In this document: positions 5,968 through 12,590 of the stretch, in pieces
Layout: every line of letters begins with the position of its first letter
Position numbering within the stretch: the first letter of the stretch is position 1
Source of the DNA: F23-B02 sp963627445
GTDB taxonomy: Bacteria > Bacillota > Clostridia > Oscillospirales > Oscillospiraceae
Direction: 5' to 3'
Assembly (NCBI GenBank): GCA_963627445.1
Contig: CAVGBM010000073.1
Location: forward strand, 1-13,143
Length of the DNA stretch: 13,143 nucleotides
The notes under the pieces: model-generated
Seen by the model: only the letters and a program-made list of their open reading frames with translations
The model's database searches: none
What the model was told of the DNA's origin: nothing
Position numbers and translations under genes: made by a program

Positions 5968-6348
5968 TTAAAGCTCCGAAACCTTGAACATGTCCTCTAT
6001 GGGGGCTTCCTGGAAGAGGGTAAACTTCTCGGCCTTGGGCAGTTCGCGGCCGAGGTCGGTGAGCTCCATGCGGACGGACTTGCCGTTAGGAGCGGTGAAG
6101 GTGAACACCATCTCACCCGTCAAATTGAAGGTCAGTCTGCCGTTTTCCTCGGTGCAGTCGAGAATGACCTTGACCGCATCGACGGGGCACTTGTTGCTCT
6201 CGGCAAGGCAGGCCACGCCCGACTCGGGGCAGGGCTCGACACCCAAAAGCTCGGCAGCGTACAGTGACGCGCGGTAGCCGATGACAAGACCGGGGCACTC
6301 GTGGCCGTGGAACTCGGCGCACTTTTTCCAAAGCTCGTTATTTATCAT
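5968..6348 (-). CDS. FmdE-like domain protein
   Basis: A 126-residue soluble protein. FHGHECPGLVIGYRAS (H14, H16, C18) is the hallmark of the FmdE family (formylmethanofuran dehydrogenase subunit E-like), followed by C54 with VDAVKVILDCT, the second conserved block. The C-terminal zinc ribbon of archaeal FmdE is absent, so only the core is present, as is common in bacteria. Methanogenesis is not implied. Bacterial relatives are small metal- or heme-binding proteins of uncertain role, often in genomes with molybdenum or tungsten enzymes. RBS AAAGGAG precedes the start. It lies 24 bp after the CmpB-like gene on the same strand and is probably co-transcribed with it. Confidence 0.8.
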   Translation of the reverse strand: MINNELWKKCAEFHGHECPGLVIGYRASLYAAELLGVEPCPESGVACLAESNKCPVDAVKVILDCTEENGRLTFNLTGEMVFTFTAPNGKSVRMELTDLGRELPKAEKFTLFQEAPIEDMFKVSEL

Positions 6349-6372
6349 ATCAATTCTCCTTTTTAATTAATA

Positions 6373-7107
6373 TCACTTGCGGCGAGCACGGATCTGCTCG
6401 ATGGCGCTGTGTGCATTTTTAAGGTGCTCGGAAAGCGGGATATCCGACTTGAACGGCAGCAGGAAGTTCGGCTTCTTGGCGAAGCGCTCGTGGGTCGCGC
6501 GGATGTTCGCCTTGAGGTTTTCGTACTTGATGATGATGTCGTTTTCCTTTGCGAAGGCGCGCAGCTTGGCTACGATGCCGGCTGAGTACACGATGTCGAT
6601 GGTGAACACGCCGAAGAAAAAGCCCACGACGAACAAAAACTCAAGATTGTTGCCCAGCCACACCAAAAGCTCGGTCACCAGCGGATGCAGCAGGAAATAA
6701 TACGCCGCGCCGATGGCCGCCCAAATGGCCGAAAACAGCGGGCAGATGATGCCGTTTAGGTTGCCCCAGTTGTTGCTGTAATCCCACAGACGCAGGTTGT
6801 ATATCTTCAGGCACATGATACCGGCAATGTACTCCACTGCCGTCATGGCGGCCGCCATCATGACGAGCACCGCGATCGTGCCGCCTGTCGTGGCAACAAG
6901 GCCGCTTTTTTCGCCGAAGTCGGCGAGCAGGTACAAAAAGCACAGGCCGAAGCCGTAAAGCGGCACATACGGCCCCACGCAGAAGCCCGGGTTTATCCAC
7001 TTGTGCTCGGGGTTCGAGCTGGACAGGAACTTGCGGAAGAGGACCTCCATCACCCAGCCCGCGAGCGAGCCGAGGAAGAACAGATATGCAAGGTACAAGA
7101 TTATCAT
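6373..7107 (-). CDS. CmpB-like (putative ABC-transporter type IV) membrane protein
   Basis: A 244-residue membrane protein of the family called ABC_trans_CmpB or putative ABC-transporter type IV, which despite the name has no shown transport role. Supporting motifs are GWVMEVLFR near the N-terminus (W18, E21), NPGFCVGPYVPLYGFG (39-54), VEYIAG (91-96) and LWDYSNNWGNLNG (107-119). About five to six hydrophobic segments are visible to residue 180, then a charged, probably cytoplasmic, helical tail of about 65 residues. The start is preceded by TTGGAGTG. The upstream 24 bp border the MITE at 7131-7407, so the original promoter region may have been displaced or replaced. Function unknown; co-transcription with the FmdE-like gene is likely. 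Confidence 0.8.
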   Translation of the reverse strand: MIILYLAYLFFLGSLAGWVMEVLFRKFLSSSNPEHKWINPGFCVGPYVPLYGFGLCFLYLLADFGEKSGLVATTGGTIAVLVMMAAAMTAVEYIAGIMCLKIYNLRLWDYSNNWGNLNGIICPLFSAIWAAIGAAYYFLLHPLVTELLVWLGNNLEFLFVVGFFFGVFTIDIVYSAGIVAKLRAFAKENDIIIKYENLKANIRATHERFAKKPNFLLPFKSDIPLSEHLKNAHSAIEQIRARRK

Positions 7108-7130
7108 TCAGACACTCCAAAACAGTTTAT

Positions 7131-7407
7131 TAAGTTGACGGAAGCCGAACACTATCGGTTTTGACGGGCAGATTTCCGCTCATGCTGCGTTAAAGCCCTT
7201 GCCAATACGAAAGTATTCCCTTCACGCTTTGCCTTGCCTGAGCAAAAATCTGCTCCGTCAAAACTGCAAGGCATCTGTCAGTGATGTTTTTCGAGGGATT
7301 TTCGGCTTTCTTTGGTGAGAATGGGCTGTCGCCCATTAAGACAAAAAAGGCGGAAAGCACCGAAAGGGCACACTGACAGACGATAGGATTCGGCTCCCGT
7401 CAACTTA
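7131..7407. mobile_element. 277-bp miniature inverted-repeat element (MITE), complete copy
   Basis: Both ends begin, reading inward, with TAAGTTGACGG followed by RAGCCGAA and CTATCG: 24 of 27 terminal bases match. TA at each end allows a TA target duplication with the element proper starting AGTTGACGG, as in IS630/Tc1-mariner-type elements. Inside are nested inverted repeats: GTTTTGACGG-CAGATTT (7158-7182) with its complement at 7239-7264; CTGTCAGTG with CACTGACAG (7275-7283 and 7371-7379); and AATGGGC-TGTC-GCCCATT in the core. No ORF of note. The right 163 bp recur identically in reverse orientation at 12944-13106. It fills most of the gap between the CmpB-like gene and the tetR-type gene. 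Confidence 0.85.
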
Positions 7408-7509
7408 CGCTATTTATATCAGAAAACACGGCTTCGGTAAACCCCTAGTTTGACGCTTTTTGTCGAATAATAGTACAAATTTGAATGATTGTTTATCAAA
7501 ATGAATTGG

Positions 7510-7538
7510 TTGTATTTTTTTAAATTGTATGTTATTCT
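7510..7538 (+). promoter_or_regulatory. possible promoter of the TetR gene
   Basis: TTGTAT (7510-7515), 17 bp, TATTCT (7533-7538), in an AT-rich stretch directly after the MITE and 18 bp before the start codon. The -35 match is weak. Confidence 0.4.
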
Positions 7539-7556
7539 ACAGTAGGAGGGATGATT

Positions 7557-8120
7557 ATGGCCACTTTTACGAAAAAAGCTATTCGCAACGCTTTTCTGAC
7601 CTTGCTCGACGAGCACCCCCTGAACAAGATCACCGTCAAGGACATCACCGATGCCTGCGGCATGACCCGCAACACCTTTTACTATCATTACGACGACATT
7701 CCCGCCCTCATCGAGGAGATATTCATAAGCGAGATAGACCGCATCATAAACACCTATCCCTCGCTTGACTCTGTTGAGGAATGTCTGCGCGTCGCCATGG
7801 GCTTTGCCATGGAGCACAAGAAGGCTCTTTTGCATATATATAAGTCCTCGAACCGTGACATTTACGAAAATTATCTCTGGGAGATCTGCCGTTACACGGT
7901 CACGACCTATATAGAGACCGCCTTCCCTGATGTGCCGATATCGGCCGAGGATAAGGAAGCGATCATCCACTACATAAAGTGCGGCTGCTTCGGCATGGTC
8001 ATAGACTGGATGAACTGCGGCATGAACGATGCCACGCGCCAGAAGCTGCTGCGTATCTGCGAGATAAAACGCGGCATGGCAGGCGAATTAGTTAACCGAA
8101 GCATTAAAAAATCCACCTGA
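7557..8120 (+). CDS. TetR/AcrR-family transcriptional regulator
   Basis: A 187-residue regulator. The N-terminal helix-turn-helix region reads NKITVKDITDACGMTRNTFYYHY (about 23-45), a clear TetR DNA-binding domain. The rest is helical, with the pattern of the DhaS-like/TetR_C_8 subgroup. The start at 7557 is preferred because AGGAGGG (7544-7550) then has a 6-base spacer; the in-frame ATG at 7551 would touch the RBS. The gene lies directly upstream of a MATE pump on the same strand, which suggests it controls that pump in response to a toxic compound. The stop codon lies in the loop of the hairpin at 8106-8134. Confidence 0.9.
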   Translation: MATFTKKAIRNAFLTLLDEHPLNKITVKDITDACGMTRNTFYYHYDDIPALIEEIFISEIDRIINTYPSLDSVEECLRVAMGFAMEHKKALLHIYKSSNRDIYENYLWEICRYTVTTYIETAFPDVPISAEDKEAIIHYIKCGCFGMVIDWMNCGMNDATRQKLLRICEIKRGMAGELVNRSIKKST

Positions 8121-8134
8121 TGGGTGGATTTTTT
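8106..8134 (+). terminator. terminator-like hairpin between tetR-type and MATE genes
   Basis: A 12-bp stem AAAAAATCCACC/GGTGGATTTTTT with loop TGATG, ending in six T. The TetR stop codon TGA (8118-8120) is in the loop, so ribosomes finishing TetR would cover the hairpin. It could act as a terminator or an attenuator before the pump gene. Confidence 0.65.
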
Positions 8135-8158
8135 AAATCCAACAGGAGTTGAGAAAAA

Positions 8159-9529
8159 ATGAATGAGAAAAACGGCGGGATAAACTCCGCCAGAATGGGG
8201 CAGATGCCTGAGGGCAAGCTGCTCCTTACGCTTGCAGTGCCCATCATGCTGTCGATGCTCGTGCAGGCGCTGTACAATATCGTTGACAGCATCTATGTTG
8301 CGCAGGTGTCCGAGGACTGCCTGACGGCGCTGTCGCTGGTGTTCCCCGCGCAGAATATAATGATCGGCCTTGCCACCGGCACGGGTGTCGGCGTGTCGAG
8401 CCTTATCTCCCGCGCGCTTGGTGCAAACGACCGCGAAAGAGCCGGTCGGGTTGCGGGCAACGCAATGTTCCTGTGCCTGTGCTGCTGGGCGGCGATGTTT
8501 ATCTTCGGCGTGTTCGGCGCGCAGTGGTTCGTAAACACGCAGATAGACGACGCTGCCGTGCGTGACTACGCAGGCTCGTACCTCAGGATAGTCTCCATGG
8601 GCTCTGTGTTCATGTATTTTGAGATAACCTTTGAGCGCTTTTTGCAGTCGTCGAGCCTCACGAAGCTTTCCATGTGGACGCAGATGGCGGGCGCACTGAC
8701 GAATATCGTGCTCGACCCGTTTTTCATCTACGGCTGGTGCGGCCTGCCCGCAATGGGCACGGCTGGCGCCGCGGTGGCAACGGTGCTCGGCCAGGCGGTC
8801 GGCGCAGGGCTGGGTCTTTTCTTCCACCTAAAGCACAACCACGAGGTCCCGCTCGGACTTAAATTTATCCGCCCCAAGGGACGCATCATTGGTGAGATAT
8901 ACGAGATCGGCTTCCCGTCGATAATCATGATGTGCATAGGCTCGCTGACCAACTACATCATGAATGTGCTGCTCGTGTCGTTTACCAAGACCGCCGTCGC
9001 CGTGTACGGTGCGTACTTTAAGCTGCAAAGCTTTTTCTTCATGCCCGTGTTCGGCATAAACAACGGCCTTATCCCCATCATCGGCTACAACTACGGTGCG
9101 GGCAAGGTCGACCGCATCCACCGCACGATAAGATACGGCGTGCTGTTTGCCGCGGTGTTCATGCTTCTGGGACTTGCGCTGTTTGAGCTTGCGCCGGGGC
9201 TTCTGCTGTCGGCGTTCAACCCCTCGGCGGAAATGCTCGATATCGGCACGCATGCGCTGCGGCGCATCGCCGTGCACTTCCCGATCGCGGCGTTCTGCAT
9301 CGTCGCGGGCTCCGCGTGTCAGGCACTCAACAAGAGCATGTTCTCGCTCATCACAAGCTGCATGCGTCAGATATTCGCCCTCATCCCCGCGGCGTATCTT
9401 CTGAGCCTCACGGGCGACGTGAACAACATCTGGTGGTGCTTTCTCATCGCCGAGTTTGTGTCGTTCATCTTCAGCTTCTTCTTCCTGCGCAAGGCCATGC
9501 ACGACGCCGATAGACGATTGCGGACTTAA
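8159..9529 (+). CDS. MATE-family multidrug efflux transporter
   Basis: A 456-residue protein with about twelve hydrophobic segments and the two-lobed MATE pattern. Typical features are PIMLSMLVQALYNIVDSIYVAQ in the first helix (about 23-44), the glycine-rich GLATGTGVGVSSLISRALGA (about 77-96), and in the second lobe GINNGLIPIIGYNYGAGK (about 299-316). Proteins of this kind expel organic cations, dyes or drugs using Na+ or H+; the closest general type is MepA-like. AGGAG lies ten bases before ATG 8159. It forms a likely unit with the upstream TetR gene and is followed by an intrinsic terminator. The substrate cannot be deduced. Confidence 0.93.
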   Translation: MNEKNGGINSARMGQMPEGKLLLTLAVPIMLSMLVQALYNIVDSIYVAQVSEDCLTALSLVFPAQNIMIGLATGTGVGVSSLISRALGANDRERAGRVAGNAMFLCLCCWAAMFIFGVFGAQWFVNTQIDDAAVRDYAGSYLRIVSMGSVFMYFEITFERFLQSSSLTKLSMWTQMAGALTNIVLDPFFIYGWCGLPAMGTAGAAVATVLGQAVGAGLGLFFHLKHNHEVPLGLKFIRPKGRIIGEIYEIGFPSIIMMCIGSLTNYIMNVLLVSFTKTAVAVYGAYFKLQSFFFMPVFGINNGLIPIIGYNYGAGKVDRIHRTIRYGVLFAAVFMLLGLALFELAPGLLLSAFNPSAEMLDIGTHALRRIAVHFPIAAFCIVAGSACQALNKSMFSLITSCMRQIFALIPAAYLLSLTGDVNNIWWCFLIAEFVSFIFSFFFLRKAMHDADRRLRT

Positions 9530-9534
9530 TGTTT

Positions 9535-9560
9535 AAAAGCGCCCTTTTTGGGCGCTTTTT
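9535..9560 (+). terminator. intrinsic terminator of the MATE gene
   Basis: A 10-bp stem AAAAGCGCCC/GGGCGCTTTT with a 5-base T loop, ending in a T run, six bases after the stop codon. Confidence 0.9.
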
Positions 9561-9607
9561 CTTGTATTTTTATGATAAAATATTAGCAGTCTCCACAAGT
9601 TTGTATA

Positions 9608-9636
9608 TTGAAAACGCTGGATTTTTGTGATATAGT
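9608..9636 (+). promoter_or_regulatory. promoter of the AOR-ferredoxin operon
   Basis: TTGAAA (9608-9613), 17 bp, TATAGT (9631-9636). Transcription would start near 9644, giving a leader of about 108 nt before ATG 9752. Confidence 0.8.
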
Positions 9637-9643
9637 TGTGCCT

Positions 9644-9751
9644 AGTTTAGGAATTAACAATTTAATTCTTTGGGGGGGCTCGCACGAAGCGGTTTCGGTC
9701 AGCCGTCAGAGCGGATATGCCCACAAGGCAAAATGTGAAAGGATTGATGTA
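9644..9751 (+). promoter_or_regulatory. structured 5' leader of the AOR-like gene
   Basis: A leader of about 108 nt. Near its 5' end is GAATTAA-CAAT-TTAATTC (9651-9668), a perfect 7-bp hairpin. Then follow seven G, a GC-rich block with possible GCTC/GAGC pairing, and TGCC-CACAA-GGCA (9718-9730) just before the RBS AAAGGA (9738-9743). Such leaders upstream of tungsten or molybdenum enzymes can be molybdenum/tungsten-cofactor riboswitches, but I could not match this sequence to that consensus. Confidence 0.3.
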
Positions 9752-11239
9752 ATGAGCAAGTACTCCGGATACATGGATAAAGTTGCGAAATTCGACCTTA
9801 CGACCGGTAAGCTCGAAGACTATCCGTGGAGCGACAAAGAAAAGGAACTGTACCTCGGCGGCAAGTCGATGGCCGCCAAAATTCTCTATGACCACCTGAC
9901 CGGCAAGGAGGAGGCACTGTCCGAGGAGAACGTTATCGTTATCTCCACCGGCCCTCTTACCGGCACGGGCGCACCCAGCTCCGGCCGCTTTAACATTTCC
10001 GCAATTTCCGCAAAGACCGGCACCGTCGCCTCCGCAAACTGCGGCGGCACATTTGGCTACTACCTCAAGAGAGCGGGCTACGACGCCCTCGTCCTCACGG
10101 GCAAGTGCCCCGAGCATTCGTGGCTTGAAATTTATAACGACACCTTCGTTCTCCACAATGCAGACAACGAGGAAGTGTGGGGCAAGCGTCCCGTTGATGC
10201 CGAGCAGCAGATCCGCGACCTTCTCGACAGAGACTACGGCTGCCGTGTAAAGTGCGGCATCGTCGGCATCGGCACCGCAGGCGAGGAGCTCGGCGAGAAC
10301 GCCGGCGTTTTCAGCCGTGACCGTGCCGAGGGCAGCTCCGGCATCGGCGCAGTGTTCGGCTGGAAGAACCTCAAGGCCGTCGCCATTTCCGGCAACAAGC
10401 ATGTCGTTGTCAGCAGCGAGAAAAAGACCACCGCTTGGAACAAGAAGTGGGTAAGCTATCTCAGAGAGCACCCCATCACCGGCGAGCAGCTGCCGAAGCT
10501 CGGCGCACTTAGCATCGTCGGCACTCCCGCACTCACCGACGGCGGCTGCGCAGCTCCCGCAGCGGAGACCGCAAAGGGCTGCCTTTCCTGCCCGATCAAG
10601 TGCGTGCACGCAGTGGAGATAAACGACGACGAGAGCAATGTCCCCGAGAAAGAGCCTCTGGCACTTCTGTGCGGCGATGAGCTCAGCGGCTTCCCCGCAT
10701 TTTTGGACAATCTCGGCATGCGCATCGACGGCGGCAGCCCCAAGGCAAAGGCAGACCTGAGCATGCTCATGGAGGATCTGTTCGAGGCAATCGAGGCCAC
10801 CGGCCAGTGCCCGTTCACCGGCTACGCCATCTTCCCCGCCGTGCTGTTTACCGATCCCAAGAGCCCGATCACCGTTTCCTTCAACAAGAAGGTCGCAAAG
10901 CTCGGCCCTGTGCTGAGCATCCTCAACAAGCACCCCGAGCTTCTGTTCTTCCCGCTGTCGGTGTTCCATCACGACCGTGAGATGAAGTATGCCGTGGGCA
11001 TGAAGATGAATCTCGGCAAGTACCTTCGCTGCGGCGAGCGCGGCTACGCCCTCGAAAGATACATGACCACCCTGTTCGCAGGCAAGCCCGAGACCGACGG
11101 CGAGACCACCGAGGTCGAGGCCAAGGACGGTGCCGACAAGCTCAAGAAGGCGTATTTCGCCGCCCGCGGCTGGTCGAAAGACGGCGTTCCCTCCGAGGGT
11201 GCGCTCAAGAAGCTCGGCATCAAGAAGGGCAATCAGTAA
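9752..11239 (+). CDS. short aldehyde ferredoxin oxidoreductase (AOR) family protein, WorL-like
   Basis: A 495-residue protein related to tungsten-containing AORs, which oxidise aldehydes to acids and reduce ferredoxin. The N-terminal domain (about 10-210) is typical: LGGKSM, GPLTGTGAPSSGRFNISAIS (67-86), NCGGTFGYYLKRAGYDAL and GVFSRDRAEGSSGIGAVFG (186-203). The [4Fe-4S] motif is C277-x2-C280-x3-C284, and the distant fourth ligand is probably C353 in EATGQCPFTGYA. Pyrococcus-type AORs are about 605 residues with roughly 200 between the third and fourth Cys. Here the gap is 69, so much of the central C-terminal domain is missing, and the second pterin motif (usually D-x-x-G-L-C) is degenerate. 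The start at 9752 is chosen for RBS AAAGGA; an upstream TTG is the -35 box. Ferredoxin gene follows 30 bp later. Confidence 0.85.
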   Translation: MSKYSGYMDKVAKFDLTTGKLEDYPWSDKEKELYLGGKSMAAKILYDHLTGKEEALSEENVIVISTGPLTGTGAPSSGRFNISAISAKTGTVASANCGGTFGYYLKRAGYDALVLTGKCPEHSWLEIYNDTFVLHNADNEEVWGKRPVDAEQQIRDLLDRDYGCRVKCGIVGIGTAGEELGENAGVFSRDRAEGSSGIGAVFGWKNLKAVAISGNKHVVVSSEKKTTAWNKKWVSYLREHPITGEQLPKLGALSIVGTPALTDGGCAAPAAETAKGCLSCPIKCVHAVEINDDESNVPEKEPLALLCGDELSGFPAFLDNLGMRIDGGSPKAKADLSMLMEDLFEAIEATGQCPFTGYAIFPAVLFTDPKSPITVSFNKKVAKLGPVLSILNKHPELLFFPLSVFHHDREMKYAVGMKMNLGKYLRCGERGYALERYMTTLFAGKPETDGETTEVEAKDGADKLKKAYFAARGWSKDGVPSEGALKKLGIKKGNQ

Positions 11240-11269
11240 GCTGCAAAATGCGGCAGAATGGAGTAAATT

Positions 11270-11677
11270 ATGGCTTATAAAATTACCGATAAATGCAACG
11301 GCTGCGACGATTGCGCCCAGCTGTGCCCCGTAAGGGCCATCTCCGGCGACATGAAGGAGCAGCACGAGATCGACCCCAACCGCTGCATCGACTGCGGCGC
11401 TTGCAGCCATATCTGCGAGTACGAGAGCATTCTCGATAACGAGGGCAAGGCCTGCAAGTTCATCCCGAGAGAGCAGTGGAAAAAGCCCGTTGTCGACACC
11501 ACCGTGTGCGACGGCTGCGGCATCTGCGAGGAGGACTGCCCCGCATACTGCATCGACATTATCCCCAACGAGAAAAACCCCATCCACAATGTTTCGTTCC
11601 TCGCCAGACCCGAGGACTGTCACGGCTGTGCCGTCTGCGAGAGGCACTGCCCCATCGACGCAATATCGATGAAATAA
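11270..11677 (+). CDS. polyferredoxin with four [4Fe-4S] motifs, WorS-like subunit
   Basis: A 135-residue iron-sulfur protein. Four C-x2-C-x2-C-x3-C motifs lie at C9/12/15/19, C39/42/45/49, C80/83/86/90 and C117/120/123/127, enough for four [4Fe-4S] clusters in two bacterial-ferredoxin-like halves. Motifs I, III and IV end in CP; motif II ends in CE. Extra cysteines are C62 and C94. It follows the AOR-like gene by 30 bp with RBS TGGAG. In heterodimeric tungsten oxidoreductases of gut anaerobes a small polyferredoxin (WorS) pairs with an AOR-like large subunit (WorL). By analogy this protein should carry electrons between the pterin site and soluble ferredoxin or another acceptor. Pairing is inferred from gene order. 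Confidence 0.9.
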   Translation: MAYKITDKCNGCDDCAQLCPVRAISGDMKEQHEIDPNRCIDCGACSHICEYESILDNEGKACKFIPREQWKKPVVDTTVCDGCGICEEDCPAYCIDIIPNEKNPIHNVSFLARPEDCHGCAVCERHCPIDAISMK

Positions 11678-11691
11678 TCATCCTACATAGG

Positions 11692-11721
11692 AAGCGCCCG
11701 CTCCAATCGGAACGGGCGCTT
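11692..11721 (+). terminator. intrinsic terminator of the AOR-ferredoxin operon
   Basis: A stem of AAGCGCCCG/CGGGCGCTT plus TCC/GGA across a C-A mismatch, with loop AATC, 14 bases after the ferredoxin stop. The T-tract is short, so termination may be partial. Confidence 0.7.
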
Positions 11722-11774
11722 TCTACATGCTGTCAAAGAGCTGAGTTAAACAGCAGCAGCGGGCTAAAAACCAC

Positions 11775-11950
11775 TACGCAGCAGGGGGAGTGTGAGGGGG
11801 ACAAGGTCCCGCCTCAAGTTTGATTATAGCCATCAAAAACGCCTGTCAAGGCTTTTTGACGAGCATAGCGAGATTTTTCGTGAAGCAGAGCTTCACAAAA
11901 AATGTGGCGTGTTTTAAAGCGTGCAAAAAGCCATAGGCTTTTGCACGCTG
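11775..11950. repeat. dispersed hairpin-rich intergenic repeat, copy B
   Basis: The second copy of the element at 3293-3454, in the same orientation. The distal hairpin is longer here: AGCGTGCAAAA-GCC/GGCTTTTGCACGCT around ATA. So the two copies differ in length and loop but keep the pairing. The GTGAAG/CTTCAC and GGGAC/GTCCC hairpins are also kept. On the minus strand this copy has TTGACA and TATAAT 15 bp apart (11849-11844 and 11828-11823). No coding potential seen. This and the two flanking terminators account for most of the 313-bp gap between genes. Confidence 0.8.
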
Positions 11951-11953
11951 AAG

Positions 11954-11983
11954 AAAAATCCCGTTCATCTGAACGGGATTTTT
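11954..11983. terminator. bidirectional intrinsic terminator
   Basis: A 13-bp stem AAAAATCCCGTTC/GAACGGGATTTTT with loop ATCT, T-rich on both strands. It lies 8 bp beyond the stop of the minus-strand pseudogene and after repeat copy B on the plus strand. Confidence 0.85.
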
Positions 11984-11990
11984 TCTTTTA

Positions 11991-12478
11991 TTATTCATCG
12001 GGTATCGGCTCATCGGGGATAAATGCGACAATGCAGTGCGACTCAACGCCGTACCATACCGTTGCTGCGTATTCGCCTTTGACGATATGGCCGTTGCTGG
12101 TTCTGCTGCTGGAGGAAATTGGCTCGTAAAGGTTTATGCGTTCCCCGTCATCCGTTGTTATGCTCATAATATACAGTGCGCTGCCTTTTACGTTATTATA
12201 TTTGCACTCATATTCGCCATGAGCCACGGTGTAGCTTTGGTTTTTCAGGTCGTGCATCATTTGCTCGGTATCGGAAAGCGAAAGGAACGCAAAAAGCACC
12301 GATGCTGCCGCCATGACCAATGTAAAGCCCAAGCTGCGGTCGCCTGCGATGCCGTTGCGGCGCTTGCTTATGAAGTACCAACAACACCCACAAGCGTGGC
12401 GGCGACGAGCGCTGCGGGGACTATCCATCTCACGATTATCCTCTCTCGCATTATCGCATCAAATGCGGCATAATCCAT
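11991..12478 (-). pseudogene. frameshifted small membrane protein gene
   Basis: Two overlapping minus-strand frames read as one gene broken by one missing base. The first, from ATG 12478 with GGAGGTGAG at 12486-12494, encodes MDYAAFDAIMRERIIVRWIV and then a hydrophobic run ending in GVVG before a stop at 12370-12368. The second frame continues with YFISKRRNG from 12377 to the stop at 11991, with a second hydrophobic segment (LGFTLVMAAASVLFAFLSL) and a soluble domain of about 100 residues. Joined, they give about 163 residues with two membrane segments. The slip lies within 12378-12390 (TGTTGTTGG on the minus strand). The second frame's own ATG would make a Cys/Arg-rich start without an RBS. 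A sequencing error is the alternative. Family not recognised. Confidence 0.7.
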
Positions 12479-12518
12479 CTCCGCCCTCACCTCCGTCCGG
12501 CTGCGTAATTTCACCGAA

Positions 12519-12547
12519 ATTCTATCATTTCCCCGCTCCGCAGTCAA
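12519..12547 (-). promoter_or_regulatory. promoter of the frameshifted membrane protein gene
   Basis: Minus strand TTGACT (12547-12542), 17 bp, TAGAAT (12524-12519), about 40 bp upstream of ATG 12478. This supports the start at 12478 and shows that the joined frames belong to one transcript. Confidence 0.8.
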
Positions 12548-12548
12548 C

Positions 12549-12588
12549 AAAAATGAGCAGACGGGAGCTTTTCGCTCCGTCTGCTCAT
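12549..12588 (-). terminator. intrinsic terminator of the MITE-disrupted gene
   Basis: On the minus strand a stem ATGAGCAGACG-GAGC pairs with GCTCCCGTCTGCTCAT (one bulged base), followed by TTTTT. It starts just after the stop codon at 12591 and abuts the -35 box of the next gene. Confidence 0.85.
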
Positions 12589-12590
12589 AT

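Noticed and set aside
5968..6348. FmdE-like gene as evidence of methanogenesis or a formylmethanofuran pathway
   Set aside because: Only the FmdE core is present, no other pathway genes are here, and this domain is widespread in fermentative bacteria.
7131..7407. MITE as a CRISPR array or a riboswitch
   Set aside because: No regularly spaced direct repeats; inverted ends and a second copy at 12944 explain it as a mobile element.
7557..8120. The local TetR as the proven repressor of the sites at 4031 and 4950
   Set aside because: It lies about 3 kb away next to a MATE gene, and its own upstream region has no full copy of the palindrome; the link is only a possibility.
7970..9502. Minus-strand frames of 285 and 224 codons opposite the TetR and MATE genes
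   Set aside because: Antisense shadows rich in His/Arg/Glu; the sense genes are clear family members.
9608..9751. Upstream TTG start adding 48 residues to the AOR-like protein
   Set aside because: The TTG is the -35 box (TTGAAA-N17-TATAGT); ATG 9752 with AAAGGA fits the family N-terminus.
9662..11647. 661-codon minus-strand frame opposite the AOR and ferredoxin genes
   Set aside because: It spans two well-supported genes and their gap in antisense, with low-complexity Ala/Val/Leu/Gly sequence and no start signals.
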